Assembly (NCBI RefSeq): GCF_005434975.1
Contig: NZ_SKCJ01000002.1
Location: 1,240,001-1,304,000, forward strand
Direction of reading: 5' to 3'
Origin: Parerythrobacter lutipelagi
GTDB lineage: Bacteria > Pseudomonadota > Alphaproteobacteria > Sphingomonadales > Sphingomonadaceae
Length of the DNA: 64,000 bases
Positions 26,144-34,856 of the stretch are shown here, piece by piece (the stretch's first letter is position 1; every line of letters begins with the position of its first letter). The translations under genes were made by a program, and so were the position numbers. The notes beneath the pieces were generated by a model. The model searched no databases and was not told where the DNA came from. It saw nothing but the letters and a program-made list of their open reading frames with translations.

Positions 26144-26871
26144 GCATGGACATCCGAAGTTTGAGAGAGATTGTATCGCGCGTGTTTGCTCGGCCGCTCG
26201 CCGACCGCAATTCCGAAGCCGCCTATTTCGCTGGCAGCAAGGAATCCGTCCTCATCGGTCACATCGTCACCGATGAAAATCGGCAGGGCTCCGGCAAATT
26301 CGGCTTCGGCCATGAAGGCTTTGACAGCCCTGCCCTTGTCCGACCCCGGTACGACCAGTTCGACCACGCATTTTCCGCGCTTGGTAGCGAGACCGTGCTT
26401 CTGCGCGATCTCATTGGCCAGATCCAGCACAGCGCCTTCGCGCTCAGGAGCCGCGCGATAATGCAGCGCCCGCCCGTGTGACTTCTTCTCCAGCAGGACG
26501 TTCACACGCCTCGCCGCCGCGTCGATATCGGCGATTGCATCCTGTGAAAGAGCCCGAGCGGCCGAACCCAGCGGCGAACCATCCCGTGTGATCCGCGCCG
26601 CACCATGCGATCCGGCAACAGCGATACCCGCCGGCCCGAGATGCTCTGCGAGATTGTCTGGCGAGCGACCGCTGACGATTGCCATGCGGTGCTCAAGTCT
26701 GATCGAGAGGCGTTCGAGCCGATCCGCCAAATTGAGCGGCACATCGATGCCGTCGGGGGTCGAAGCAATCGGGACCAGCGTGCCATCGAAATCGAGAAAC
26801 AGGGCAATCGGTGACGCGGCGCCAATCTCTTCAAGTGACGGAGGCGGAGGGAGTTGGCGCGGTTGGACCAT
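26128..26871 (-). CDS. otsB: Trehalose-6-phosphate phosphatase
   Basis: 247 residues, HAD superfamily. DFDGTL (near residue 28) holds the nucleophile Asp and the acid-base Asp; VSGRS (near 66) and GDDVTDEDGF (near 198) complete the site. Converts trehalose-6-phosphate to trehalose. First gene of the trehalose operon. An OtsB homologue is also part of the M. tuberculosis DosR regulon, but this operon lies before the stress island and I see no island motif in front of it. Confidence 0.95.
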   Translation of the reverse strand: MVQPRQLPPPPSLEEIGAASPIALFLDFDGTLVPIASTPDGIDVPLNLADRLERLSIRLEHRMAIVSGRSPDNLAEHLGPAGIAVAGSHGAARITRDGSPLGSAARALSQDAIADIDAAARRVNVLLEKKSHGRALHYRAAPEREGAVLDLANEIAQKHGLATKRGKCVVELVVPGSDKGRAVKAFMAEAEFAGALPIFIGDDVTDEDGFLAASEIGGFGIAVGERPSKHARYNLSQTSDVHAWLNL

Positions 26872-27056
26872 CGACGTGAAGGCTTACGCGGCATGCTGCA
26901 CTGCGTCAAAGCGTCAAGTGATGAAATCGTATGCTGCCGCCAATCGGACAGGTGACAGACTGGTTGCAATAACGCACCGATCGCGCGAATAGACGCGCTC
27001 AGACGCCGGCAGCCTCAGGCCTTTCTGGCGATATGATTTGAGCGAGGGAGAGCACT

Positions 27057-27842
27057 GTGAGCACATTCGAAACCATCCTGACGCAAAGGGACGACAGCCT
27101 TCTCACCATTACGCTCAACCGGCCTGACCGCCTCAATGCGTGCCCGCCGCACATGGCGGACGAGATTTTCGACGCCATCCGTGATTACGGAGATGCCCGC
27201 GCGGTGCTGATCCAGGGCGCGGGCCGTGCATTCTGTTCGGGCGCGGATCTCGCGTCGCGGGGGGAGGCATCGCTCAGCGGCGGCGAAGGTGCGTTCCAGT
27301 CGCTTTCGCGGCACTACAATCCGATGATCACCGCATTGGCCAATTTGCCGATACCGGTGGTAAGCGCCGTTCAGGGCCCCGCGGCCGGGGTCGGCTGCTC
27401 GATCGCGCTCGCGGCGGACTTCGTGATTGCAGGCAAGAGCGGATATTTCCTTCAGGCCTTCGTCAATATCGGCCTTGTTCCGGATGGCGGGTCGAGCTGG
27501 ATGCTGCCGCGCCTCATCGGCACCGCGCAGGCGACCCGGATGATCATGCTTGGCGAAAAGATCTATGCGGAAGAGGCAGAGCGTATCGGGCTGATCTACA
27601 AATGCGTCGAAGACGACGTACTGGCCGATGAAGCCAAAGCGCTCGCGACGCGGCTCGCCAACGGCCCGACCGTTGCTCTCGGCCTGATGAAGAAGACCAT
27701 GCGGGACGGTTTGCAGTCGGACATGGGTTCAACCCTGGCCGCTGAAGCCGCCGCCCAGCGCCAGGCAGGCAGCTCGAAAGATGCGATGGAAGGCGGGATG
27801 GCCTTCCTGCAAAAACGCAAAGCACAATTCACCGGCAGCTGA
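27057..27842 (+). CDS. Enoyl-CoA hydratase/isomerase
   Basis: 261 residues, crotonase fold. The oxyanion-hole segments are AFCSGADLAS (near 60) and the GPAAGVGCSIALAADFVIA block (near 108), with Glu/Asp near 130 in the FVNIGLVPDGGSSW stretch. The aspartate before GGSSW fits the PaaG-type enoyl-CoA isomerases better than classical hydratases with two glutamates. GTG start after GAGGGAG. No catabolic neighbours, so substrate unknown. Confidence 0.9.
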   Translation: MSTFETILTQRDDSLLTITLNRPDRLNACPPHMADEIFDAIRDYGDARAVLIQGAGRAFCSGADLASRGEASLSGGEGAFQSLSRHYNPMITALANLPIPVVSAVQGPAAGVGCSIALAADFVIAGKSGYFLQAFVNIGLVPDGGSSWMLPRLIGTAQATRMIMLGEKIYAEEAERIGLIYKCVEDDVLADEAKALATRLANGPTVALGLMKKTMRDGLQSDMGSTLAAEAAAQRQAGSSKDAMEGGMAFLQKRKAQFTGS

Positions 27843-27924
27843 GGCGCGGATTAGCCGGATCGGTGACTGAAAATGCCAGCGGCGGAGGAGCCCGCCCTTC
27901 CCGCCGGTACGGACATCGTGCGCC

Positions 27925-28524
27925 TTACAGAACGCTCTCCATCGTCAGCACCTTGCCTACCCACTCGGGTGCTTCTGCAGCGTCGGCAAGCAGCTTTGCA
28001 ACGTCCTGCCGGCTGGCTTTCCCGGAAGGATCCACTTGGTCGCCGAGCTGCACGTAACCCGTGCCGTCATCGTCGGTCAAGGCAACCGGCCGCAGAATGG
28101 CATATTCAAGCGGAGCCGCCTTCAAGTACTCGTCTGCCGCATGTTTGGCTTTGAGGTAATGCGCCAGCTCGCTCTCGGGATCGGGGTCTCCCGCGCCTAT
28201 GCTGCTCAGCATGACAAATCGCCGAACGCCCCTTTCCACTGACAGGTCGATCAGCGATTTTGCGCCTTCACGGTCGATCTTATCGGTCATCTCGGGAGAA
28301 GAGCCACCCCCGGCGCCCGCAGCGAAAATCACGACTTCGCACGAATCTACGACATCGTCGGTGAGCGCGGTGAGATCTCCCTGACGCTGCTCAACCTGTT
28401 CAGGCAGACCGCTGGTGTCGGAGCTTTCTCGCACCATCGCGACCGGTTGGTGCCCCCGCTTCTGTAGTTCACTGACAAGAATTTGGCCGGTTTTGCCGGT
28501 GGAGCCGGCGATGAGGATCTGCAT
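27925..28524 (-). CDS. NAD(P)-binding protein, NmrA/atypical SDR type
   Basis: 199 residues. The N-terminal AGSTGKTGQILV is the GxxGxxG nucleotide motif of atypical short-chain dehydrogenases; no YxxxK catalytic pair is evident, as in the NmrA/HSCARG and DUF-type epimerase-like proteins. VMLSSIGAGDPD (near 105) and YAILRPVALTDD (near 140) are typical. It may be a redox sensor or quinone reductase-like enzyme. Follows the dehydrogenase gene at 28575 by about 50 bp on the same strand. Confidence 0.85.
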   Translation of the reverse strand: MQILIAGSTGKTGQILVSELQKRGHQPVAMVRESSDTSGLPEQVEQRQGDLTALTDDVVDSCEVVIFAAGAGGGSSPEMTDKIDREGAKSLIDLSVERGVRRFVMLSSIGAGDPDPESELAHYLKAKHAADEYLKAAPLEYAILRPVALTDDDGTGYVQLGDQVDPSGKASRQDVAKLLADAAEAPEWVGKVLTMESVL

Positions 28525-28574
28525 GAGAAAAAGTCTCCGAGGAAAGGTTGGATGCCGCTGGGTGGATCGCGCGG

Positions 28575-29951
28575 TCAGGGCAGGAAAATCGCCTTTGCGT
28601 TGACAAATTCCTTCATCCCGAAGCCGCCATGCTCACGGCCGTATCCAGAATCCTTGACCCCGCCGAATGGCATGTTGGGATCGGCCGCGCCAAAGGAATT
28701 GATGCGTATCATCCCGGTATCGAAATGATCCCGCGCGAGGCGAATGGCCTTGTCCTCGTTCTCTGAGAAGATCCCGCCGCCAAGGCCGTATCGGCTGTCG
28801 TTGGCGATCCGCATCGCATCATCATCATCCGTGGCGCGGATGACCGATGCGACCGGGCCGAACAGTTCATCATCATAGGCAGGGGTGCCAGGCCTGCAAT
28901 CAGCCAGGACCGTGGCGGGATAATAGAACCCTTTGCCGCCTTCAGGATTGCCGCCGCAAAGCAGTTTCGCGCCGCCTTCGACGCTCTCGCCCACCTGTTC
29001 GACCAGAGTATCGAATTGGTCCTTCCCGGAAACGGGCCCGAGCTGAGTGTCTTCGTTGTTCGGATCACCCATTTTCACGGCCTCCATCCTGGCCACAAAG
29101 CCAGACACAAACCGGTCGTAAAGGGCATCGACCACAACGAAGCGCTTGGCCGACACACACGTCTCGCCATTGTTGTACAGGCGGCCTTGCACGCAGGTCT
29201 CGATCGCAAGCTCGAGATCGGCATCTTCCAGCACGAGATACGCATCGTTCGAACCTAGCTCGAGTACGGTCTTCTTGAGGTTCTTGGCTGCAATTTCCCC
29301 AATATGGCTTCCTGCCCCGTCGCTTCCCGTCATCGTGACGGCGCGCACCAGTTTGTGCTCGATTATTTTGTCCGACAGATCATGGTCGACAAGTATGACA
29401 TCGAACAGTCCCTTGGGCAGCCCCGCTTTCAGGCACAGGTCGCGCAACAGCAAACCGCTGCCGGTGCAGATGGAAGCATGCTTCAGGATCACCCCGTTCC
29501 CGGCCATCAGGTTGGCTGCGAGCACTCGCGCGGGTTGGTAGATCGGGAAATTCCACGGCTGGATGCTGTAGATGACTCCGATCGGCGAAAATGAAACGAT
29601 ACCGCGTTTTTCGCCGCCACTGTGCTTGCGTTCCTCATCGGCCAGCTCACCCGGGCCGTTGTCTGCGGTGTATTCGAAAATGCTCGCACAGATTTCGACC
29701 TCGGTCGCGCCATCACGCAGCAACTTGCCCATTTCATTCGTCATGAGCTGCGAGATTTCATCAGAGTTCTCGCGCAACACCTGTGCGATCTTGCGCAGGT
29801 ATGGCCCGCGTTCTTCGTGGCTCTTCTTGCGCCATTCAAGAAAGGCCGCATGCGCCGCTTCGAGCTTGCCGAATGCCTCCTGCTCGCTCATCAAATCATA
29901 AGTTTCCAGCTTTTTGCCGGTGGCAGGATTGCAGGTCTGAATCTGGGTCAT
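28575..29951 (-). CDS. NAD(P)-dependent aldehyde dehydrogenase (succinate-semialdehyde type)
   Basis: 458 residues from the ATG at 29951. Catalytic Cys in NNGETCVSAKRF (near 260), general-base Glu in VLELGSND (near 226), and PWNFPIYQ (near 127) as in succinate-semialdehyde dehydrogenases. The family is broad, so other small aldehydes are possible. No GABA aminotransferase is near. It is the last gene before the stress island, with a 468-bp gap upstream. Confidence 0.9.
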   Translation of the reverse strand: MTQIQTCNPATGKKLETYDLMSEQEAFGKLEAAHAAFLEWRKKSHEERGPYLRKIAQVLRENSDEISQLMTNEMGKLLRDGATEVEICASIFEYTADNGPGELADEERKHSGGEKRGIVSFSPIGVIYSIQPWNFPIYQPARVLAANLMAGNGVILKHASICTGSGLLLRDLCLKAGLPKGLFDVILVDHDLSDKIIEHKLVRAVTMTGSDGAGSHIGEIAAKNLKKTVLELGSNDAYLVLEDADLELAIETCVQGRLYNNGETCVSAKRFVVVDALYDRFVSGFVARMEAVKMGDPNNEDTQLGPVSGKDQFDTLVEQVGESVEGGAKLLCGGNPEGGKGFYYPATVLADCRPGTPAYDDELFGPVASVIRATDDDDAMRIANDSRYGLGGGIFSENEDKAIRLARDHFDTGMIRINSFGAADPNMPFGGVKDSGYGREHGGFGMKEFVNAKAIFLP

Positions 29952-30085
29952 GTGGGTTTCCGATGTTTCCGTACCAACCAATTGCAATCACTCGATACGA
30001 ATTGCGCTGGTCCCGAGTTTAGGGTTCGTATTGCGAACGAGCACTACGAACTAACGTTCCGACTTTGGTGGTCCAGCGACAGCGC

Positions 30086-30115
30086 TCTGCAAGACGGGGT
30101 TCTGCAAGACGGGGT
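30086..30115. repeat. 15-bp tandem direct repeat, two exact copies
   Basis: The unit TCTGCAAGACGGGGT occurs at 30086-30100 and again at 30101-30115, with no mismatch. It sits in the non-coding boundary region. It may be a simple slippage product. Confidence 0.75.
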
Positions 30116-30345
30116 TCACTGCAAACGAGGCGGAAATTTCTGAAATCGGTCGCGTAAGGGCCAAGTGAGCCGGAGCGGCGCCAAGCGTTCGAATTGCGAG
30201 GTCGGGATTATCTGGGCGCAAGGGACGCAGCGTGCCGCTAACGGACGGCGTCCGAGTGGCGCGGCCCCGCTGCTCGGTATTGCTGCTGCTCGCAGCAGTG
30301 CCTGGTCCAGATCAGATTCGGGCAAGCATATCAGCTTACGGCGAT

Positions 30346-30360
30346 CTACGTAGTTCCGAT
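30346..30360. promoter_or_regulatory. Candidate FixJ-type site upstream of the first universal stress gene
   Basis: Read on the minus strand it is ATCGGAACTACGTAG: the ATCGGAA left half and TACGTAG right half of the shared motif with a shorter spacer than the other copies. It ends 60 bp before the ATG at 30420. Confidence 0.4.
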
Positions 30361-30419
30361 TTCTCTACGGCAACTATTCAGGTTCTGCGTTCTCACAGCG
30401 GCAAAGCGAGAAGAGGATC

Positions 30420-31238
30420 ATGCGCAGAATACTCCTTCACATCTACGACGACGATTGTTTCGAGGCGAGACTCCAGGTCGCACTGGACATTGTCCGGCGA
30501 TGCAACGGACATCTTACCTGTATGCAGGCTGTGCCTTACGACTACGGTATGCCGGGCGACTTTTATGGCACAACGGCCGCACAGATGATCGTCGAATTCG
30601 AACGGATGGCGAAGGAGATCAGGGAGCAAATCGAAGCTCGCTTGGCCAAAGAGGATGTGCCGTGGAGCTGGATCAAGGGCAATGGATCAGCGGCAATCGC
30701 GATAGCGCAACACGCCCCGCTCCATGATCTGATCGTGGTCGGAGCACGCAATCCTGATGGGAAAGCGGCAGTGCCTTCCCACCTCGTGAATGAATTGCTT
30801 GAAAGGGTGCGATCGCCAATCCTGGTCGTTCCGGAAAAAAGCCGCTCGTTCGACCTGGATGGGCCTGCGGCAGTCGCCTGGAACAGTTCGGCCGAAAGCG
30901 CCCACGCGTTGCGCGCGGCCTTGCCATTCCTCAAGCTGGCTAACTCTGTCAATATTCTGAGCGTCAGCGAAAAGAAGGACACCGAGCTGTTCGACTTGCC
31001 GTCGACCAAGGCAGCAGAGTATCTGGCCGATCACGATATCAAGAGCGATTTGACCGAGTTGCCGCAAGACGGGTCGGCATCAATTGCTGAAATACTGGTC
31101 GAAGCTGCGCAGGCACGCCAAGCTGGCTATATTGTCATGGGGTCATACGGCCACTCTAGATTCCGGGAGTGGGTGCTCGGTGGTGTTACTCGTGATATGC
31201 TGAAGGATCCTGCGATCCCCCTCTTTCTTTCGAATTAG
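30420..31238 (+). CDS. Universal stress protein, tandem UspA domains (paralogue of 61928)
   Basis: 272 residues with two Usp domains (about 1-140 and 145-272). The C-terminal domain keeps an ATP-loop type motif, GSYGHSRFREWVLGGVTRD; the first starts MRRILLHIYDDD. Strong RBS GAGAAGAGGA. The protein at 61928 has the same layout and near-parallel N- and C-termini, so these are paralogues flanking the island. Double Usp proteins of this sort are induced by low oxygen in several bacteria (P. aeruginosa Anr and M. tuberculosis DosR regulons). Biochemical role unknown. Confidence 0.92.
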   Translation: MRRILLHIYDDDCFEARLQVALDIVRRCNGHLTCMQAVPYDYGMPGDFYGTTAAQMIVEFERMAKEIREQIEARLAKEDVPWSWIKGNGSAAIAIAQHAPLHDLIVVGARNPDGKAAVPSHLVNELLERVRSPILVVPEKSRSFDLDGPAAVAWNSSAESAHALRAALPFLKLANSVNILSVSEKKDTELFDLPSTKAAEYLADHDIKSDLTELPQDGSASIAEILVEAAQARQAGYIVMGSYGHSRFREWVLGGVTRDMLKDPAIPLFLSN

Positions 31239-31497
31239 ATTAACTGATATCGGTGAAAGCTGGTTAGAGAGCGCGTCATCGCGTGCTCCCGGCGTGACCT
31301 GCTCGGAGCAAGCCTGAACACCTACACCGCATTTTTCGGGAGAGACAAAAGTGAGCCCGCGGCGATCCCTCGCTGTATTCATTGCTTTCCGGCAATGTCA
31401 TGCGCAGATCACCGCGAGCCTTTGCGAATGGATCATCGTTCGCTCTCGCTTACTCCCCATTCGACGCATTCTATGTAGCACGAGTCGCACGGGGCGA

Positions 31498-31513
31498 CTT
31501 GACGATCGTCAAG
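31498..31513. promoter_or_regulatory. Perfect 16-bp palindrome of Fnr/FixK-box form
   Basis: CTTGACGATCGTCAAG contains TTGA-N6-TCAA, the core recognised by Fnr/FixK proteins. It overlaps the stop codon of the CBS gene in a convergent region where no promoter is expected. About one such 8-base match is expected by chance in 64 kb, so function is doubtful. Confidence 0.25.
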
Positions 31514-31928
31514 CGTGATGTGCGGAAACCGCCTGGATCGTTTCGCTGCAAAGCGCCGGTGAGGAGGCGGCCGCCAAATCTCCGATGCTGAGCATGCCGA
31601 CCATCCGGCGATGGTCGCCGATGACCGGAAGCCGCCTCACCTTGTGCTTCTCCATAAGATGCGCCGCCTGCTCCAGGTCGGCCTCTTCGCTACAGAACAG
31701 GATCGGTTCCGACATGACGTCTCGGGCAGTCAGTTGGATCGGATCTCGCGCATCGTCAAAACCGCGCATGACGACGTCGCGATCGGTTACCATGCCAACA
31801 AGCCTGTCGTTCTCGCCCACGGGCAAGGCCCCGACATCCTGCTCCCGCATGATCCGGGCAATATCGGGCAATTGCGTGTCTGGCGTGATCCAGACCGCAT
31901 TCTCGTGCATTGCATCGCGTACTTTCAT
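31509..31928 (-). CDS. CBS-domain pair protein
   Basis: 139 residues from an ATG with GGAGG in front; the longer frame to 31997 adds an unconserved N-terminus. Two CBS motifs: MKVRDAMHENAVWITPDTQL.. (1-60) and ARDVMSEPILFCSEEADL.. (68-125), each ending in a GMVTDRD- or GMLSIGDL-type strand. Stand-alone CBS pairs bind adenine nucleotides; the M. tuberculosis counterpart Hrp1 is a hypoxia-response protein. Divergent from the FixK-like regulator, with a shared motif between them. Confidence 0.92.
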   Translation of the reverse strand: MKVRDAMHENAVWITPDTQLPDIARIMREQDVGALPVGENDRLVGMVTDRDVVMRGFDDARDPIQLTARDVMSEPILFCSEEADLEQAAHLMEKHKVRRLPVIGDHRRMVGMLSIGDLAAASSPALCSETIQAVSAHHA

Positions 31929-31983
31929 CTTGGCCTCCCGGGTTGAGTGAAGATCCATTTTCCACCAAATCCCGAGACACCGA

Positions 31984-31997
31984 TTGGTGGTCGTCAA
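31984..31997. promoter_or_regulatory. Imperfect Fnr/FixK-box in the CBS/FixK-like intergenic region
   Basis: TTGGTGGTCGTCAA matches TTGA-N6-TCAA at seven of eight positions. It lies 56 bp upstream of the CBS start and 105 bp upstream of the regulator's ATG, so the regulator could control its own region. Weak on its own. Confidence 0.3.
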
Positions 31998-32016
31998 GTC
32001 AGGCGCGAGAGATATC

Positions 32017-32034
32017 CTAAGTAGGTTTACCGAT
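32017..32034. promoter_or_regulatory. Candidate FixJ-type site between the CBS and FixK-like genes
   Basis: On the minus strand it reads ATCGGTAAACCTACTTAG, sharing the ATC-G-AA and CTTAG halves with the site at 58703-58720 (11 of 18 positions). Distances are 89 bp to the CBS start and 68 bp to the regulator start. A FixJ site before a fixK-type gene is the arrangement known in rhizobia. Confidence 0.45.
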
Positions 32035-32101
32035 GCCCGTCAGAGCCCCTCGCTTGTAGCGCTTGAGATTCACGGATCAGGAACCGCGCGGGCCACTGCG
32101 A

Positions 32102-32728
32102 ATGTTGACGCACAACCAGTTTGACCAACAAACGATCGGCATGCCTGCATCGGCTGGAGAGACCCTTTTTCTTGAGGGCGAGCCCTGCGATCATGTCTTC
32201 GAGATCCGGAAAGGCGTGGCTCGCGCAGTTTCGATGACGCACGAGGGCGACCGGCAGATCCTTGCCTTTTTCTTTCCCGGAGATTCCATCGGACTGCCTC
32301 TTGCGCAATATCACAGATATTCGGTCGAGGCAGCGACCGACCTCGTTCATATCAGGCATTCGACCCGGAGATGGCAGGAATCGCTCGCCCGGACCTGTCA
32401 AGATGACACCACGATACTGAAGTCCGTCTGGCGGGAAGAAAAAGCCTTTATCGAGCGCGGGCTGATCCTCGGCCGTGTGGGAGCCCTCGCCCGACTGTCT
32501 GCCTTTCTGATCGTGCTGTCGAGGCACCTGCCACCGGTCCATGGGCTTCGCGCACTCGAGCTGCCTCAGACCGACATCGCATCCTATCTGGCGGCTTCGC
32601 CTGAGACGATCTGCCGCGGCCTCAAACGCCTGCGCGAGATGCAAATCATCGCCATGCCGCGAAGGGATCGGTTCGCGATCGAGCATCCGGCCCGGCTCGA
32701 ACTGCTCGCAGAGGGCATTTTCGAATGA
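32102..32728 (+). CDS. Crp/Fnr-family regulator, FixK-like
   Basis: 208 residues from the ATG at 32102; an in-frame TTG at 32063 would add 13. A cyclic-nucleotide-binding-like beta-roll (about 15-110), a long dimer helix, and a C-terminal HTH whose recognition helix is SPETICRGLKRLRE. It lacks the N-terminal cysteine cluster of Fnr, so it is not an iron-sulfur oxygen sensor; this fits FixK, which is controlled by FixLJ. A cysteine sits inside the recognition helix (residue 184 of the longer form), a position type linked to redox control in Bradyrhizobium FixK2. It sits between a candidate FixJ site and the island genes. Confidence 0.88.
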   Translation: MLTHNQFDQQTIGMPASAGETLFLEGEPCDHVFEIRKGVARAVSMTHEGDRQILAFFFPGDSIGLPLAQYHRYSVEAATDLVHIRHSTRRWQESLARTCQDDTTILKSVWREEKAFIERGLILGRVGALARLSAFLIVLSRHLPPVHGLRALELPQTDIASYLAASPETICRGLKRLREMQIIAMPRRDRFAIEHPARLELLAEGIFE

Positions 32729-32740
32729 CGAACGCGGTCC

Positions 32741-32760
32741 TTTCGGAAGAATACGTATAG
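32741..32760. promoter_or_regulatory. Candidate island motif upstream of the erythromycin-esterase-family gene
   Basis: TTTCGGAAGAATACGTATAG matches the site upstream of hsp20 (59420-59439, minus strand) at 14 of 20 positions, including CGGAAG and CGTAT. It ends 99 bp before the next ATG. Confidence 0.4.
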
Positions 32761-32858
32761 CAGCGGGCGAGGTGAATTCGGCATCCTCCGCTTCGTGAAG
32801 ACACCGGCGTCACCTGTATGGAATTCTCTGGGTATGGTGCGCTGCAGAGCGAGGTGCC

Positions 32859-34187
32859 ATGACAATTCACCAACCGACCCTGGCGGCCAGATCGGACATC
32901 ACCGCAGAATTGCGTGCGCGAGCCGAGAATCTGGCAGCGCCCGATCATCCGGATTTCGCGCTGCCGTTCGAACGCTTCGGCGATGCGCGAATCGTCCTGC
33001 TTGGCGAGGCGACCCACGGCACGCACGAGTTCTATACCGCCCGTGCTGCAATTTCGCGGCGGCTGATCGAACGCCACGGATTCAACGTCATTGCCGTTGA
33101 GGGGGACTGGCCCGATATTGCACGTTTGGACGACTATGTGCGTCACCGTGGCCCGCGGCCGCGTCTGGGCGAGCCGTTCGTTCGCTTTCCCACCTGGATG
33201 TGGCGCAACGAAGAAATGCTCGGCTTTGTCGACTGGTTGCGAAGCCACAACCAGCGATTGCCAGAAGACAAGCGCGTCAGCCTGCGCGGTCTGGACGTCT
33301 ACAGCCTGGGCGAATCGATCCATGCGGTCATCGAATATCTCGAAGGCCATGACCCGCAAGCCGCAGAGAAGGCGCGGCGTCGTTACGGCTGCCTGACGCC
33401 CTGGCAGGATGAACCGCAGCTCTATGGTCATGCTGTCGAACGTGGCCGTCAGGCGGCCAGTTGCGAGGACGCGGTGGTCGAGCAGCTGCAGGACCTCCTC
33501 GCCCGCCGGATCGACTGGGAAGCGCAGGACGGCGAGGCATTCTTCGATGCGGAACGCAACGCGCGGATCGTGCGCGCTGCCGAGCAATACTACCGTTCGA
33601 TCTATCGCGGGGCGGCAGAAAGCTGGAACCTGCGCGATCGTCACATGTTCGAAACGCTCCAGACACTGATGGCCCATCACGAAGAGTCCCGCGCCATCGT
33701 CTGGGCACACAATTCCCATGTCGGCAATGCCGCGGCAACGGCGATGGGCTGGCGCGGAGAATTCAACATCGGAGAACTGGTGCGTGCCGCATATCGCGAG
33801 GACGCGGTGCTGATCGGTTTTGGGACAGATCGCGGGCACGTTGCCGCTGCAACCGATTGGGGCGCGGCGATGAGAGTGATGGAGTTGCGGCCGGCACGCG
33901 CAGACAGTTGGGAGGCGGTGTTTCGTGCCATCGGCGAAATGCGCTGCCTGGTCGACTGGCGTCAATCCGGCGACGCCGCGCTAAAGGAGGCTCTTTCGCA
34001 AGTGCTGCTGGAGCGCGCCGTAGGCGTCGTCTATCGGCCGGAGACCGAGTTTCTGAGCCACTATTTCCAGTCGGTGCTCGGCGAACAATTCGATGCTTTC
34101 ATATGGTTTGAGGAAACCCGCGCGGTCACGCCCCTGGGCGCTGAACGGCCCCATGGCGCGCCCGAAACCTGGCCCTTCGGTCTCTAA
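32859..34187 (+). CDS. Erythromycin-esterase-family protein
   Basis: 442 residues. GEATHGTHEFYTAR (near 48) and VIAVEGDWPD (near 78) are the conserved His and Glu segments of the EreA/succinoglycan-biosynthesis-type hydrolases, and IVWAHNSHVGNA (near 285) supplies a further His. Despite the name, most chromosomal members are not known to act on macrolides. The closest functional context I know is M. tuberculosis Rv2030c, a DosR-regulon protein fusing this domain to a phosphoribosyltransferase; here the two are separate genes in one operon with a hydrolase between. Not evidence of antibiotic resistance. Confidence 0.9.
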   Translation: MTIHQPTLAARSDITAELRARAENLAAPDHPDFALPFERFGDARIVLLGEATHGTHEFYTARAAISRRLIERHGFNVIAVEGDWPDIARLDDYVRHRGPRPRLGEPFVRFPTWMWRNEEMLGFVDWLRSHNQRLPEDKRVSLRGLDVYSLGESIHAVIEYLEGHDPQAAEKARRRYGCLTPWQDEPQLYGHAVERGRQAASCEDAVVEQLQDLLARRIDWEAQDGEAFFDAERNARIVRAAEQYYRSIYRGAAESWNLRDRHMFETLQTLMAHHEESRAIVWAHNSHVGNAAATAMGWRGEFNIGELVRAAYREDAVLIGFGTDRGHVAAATDWGAAMRVMELRPARADSWEAVFRAIGEMRCLVDWRQSGDAALKEALSQVLLERAVGVVYRPETEFLSHYFQSVLGEQFDAFIWFEETRAVTPLGAERPHGAPETWPFGL

Positions 34188-34199
34188 AGGAGTTGCAAG

Positions 34200-34856
34200 A
34201 TGCACAATTCGGTCCAGGATTTTCACGACGTGGTGCTGCCCGGCGATCCGCCGCTCCATGCCCTTCTCGGCGTGCCGGTCGACGCACTTGGCCTGGTGAT
34301 TTTCGCGCATGGCAGCGGCAGCGGCAGATTGAGCCCGCGCAACGGCTATGTCGCGCAGCGCTTGCGTGACAGGCGGCTGGCAACTCTCCTGCTGGATTTG
34401 CTATCGCATGCCGAGGAACTCGATCGCCGCAATGTCTTCGATATAGTCATGCTCGCCTCGCGCCTCGTCCGGGCGACCGACTGGGCGTCGCACTACGGTG
34501 AAACGCGAGAATTGAAGCCCGCCTATTTCGGTTCGAGCACAGGGGCAGGTGCCGCTTTGCGCGCGGCTGCGGGAGACGACCGTATCGCCGCCGTCGTCTC
34601 GCGCGGTGGGCGCCCGGACCTTGCCGGCAAACCCGCACTCGCAGCGGTCACCGCACCGACTTTGCTAATCGTCGGTTCGCGCGACGAGCAGGTGATCGAA
34701 CTGAACCAACACGCGGCATCTTCGCTGCTCTGCCCCCATGAAATCGTGATCGTGCCCAAAGCAGGTCACCTGTTCGAGGAACCGGGGACACTCGATCGGG
34801 TCGTCGAACTCGCCGGGGACTGGTTTCACATCAATTTCAACGGAGCGACACGATGA
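34200..34856 (+). CDS. Dienelactone-hydrolase-like alpha/beta hydrolase
   Basis: 218 residues. Nucleophile elbow FGSSTGAGAAL (Ser near 116), acid in GSRDEQV (near 163) and His in KAGHLFEEPG (near 190) form a plausible triad; the FAHGSGSGRLSPRN loop gives the oxyanion hole. GGAG precedes the ATG 12 bp after the previous stop, and its end overlaps the next gene by four bases. In M. tuberculosis Rv0571c this domain is fused to a phosphoribosyltransferase, the next gene here. Substrate unknown. Confidence 0.9.
   Translation: MHNSVQDFHDVVLPGDPPLHALLGVPVDALGLVIFAHGSGSGRLSPRNGYVAQRLRDRRLATLLLDLLSHAEELDRRNVFDIVMLASRLVRATDWASHYGETRELKPAYFGSSTGAGAALRAAAGDDRIAAVVSRGGRPDLAGKPALAAVTAPTLLIVGSRDEQVIELNQHAASSLLCPHEIVIVPKAGHLFEEPGTLDRVVELAGDWFHINFNGATR

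Larger units (their letters stand above)
29952..30419. other. 468-bp non-coding boundary between core genes and the stress island
   Basis: No convincing gene on either strand. It holds a 15-bp tandem duplication (30086-30115) and, 60 bp before the next gene, a CTACGTAGTTCCGAT element (30346-30360) related to the motif shared by other island promoters. No tRNA, integrase or att-like repeat was seen, so an insertion boundary cannot be shown. Confidence 0.5.

Noticed and set aside
29952-30419. tRNA, integrase or att site marking an island insertion
   Set aside because: I looked for a tRNA-like cloverleaf, direct repeats repeated at the far end and recombinase genes and saw none; the stress genes may be native to the lineage.
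31498-31513. Perfect Fnr/FixK-type palindrome considered as a FixK target promoter
   Set aside because: It overlaps the end of the CBS gene in a convergent region, no gene starts from it, and one such match is expected by chance in a window of this size. Listed as a low-confidence site only.
32859-34187. Macrolide resistance gene
   Set aside because: The family name is erythromycin esterase, but the hypoxia-gene context and the DosR parallel argue for an unrelated role, and there is no other resistance gene or mobile element nearby.
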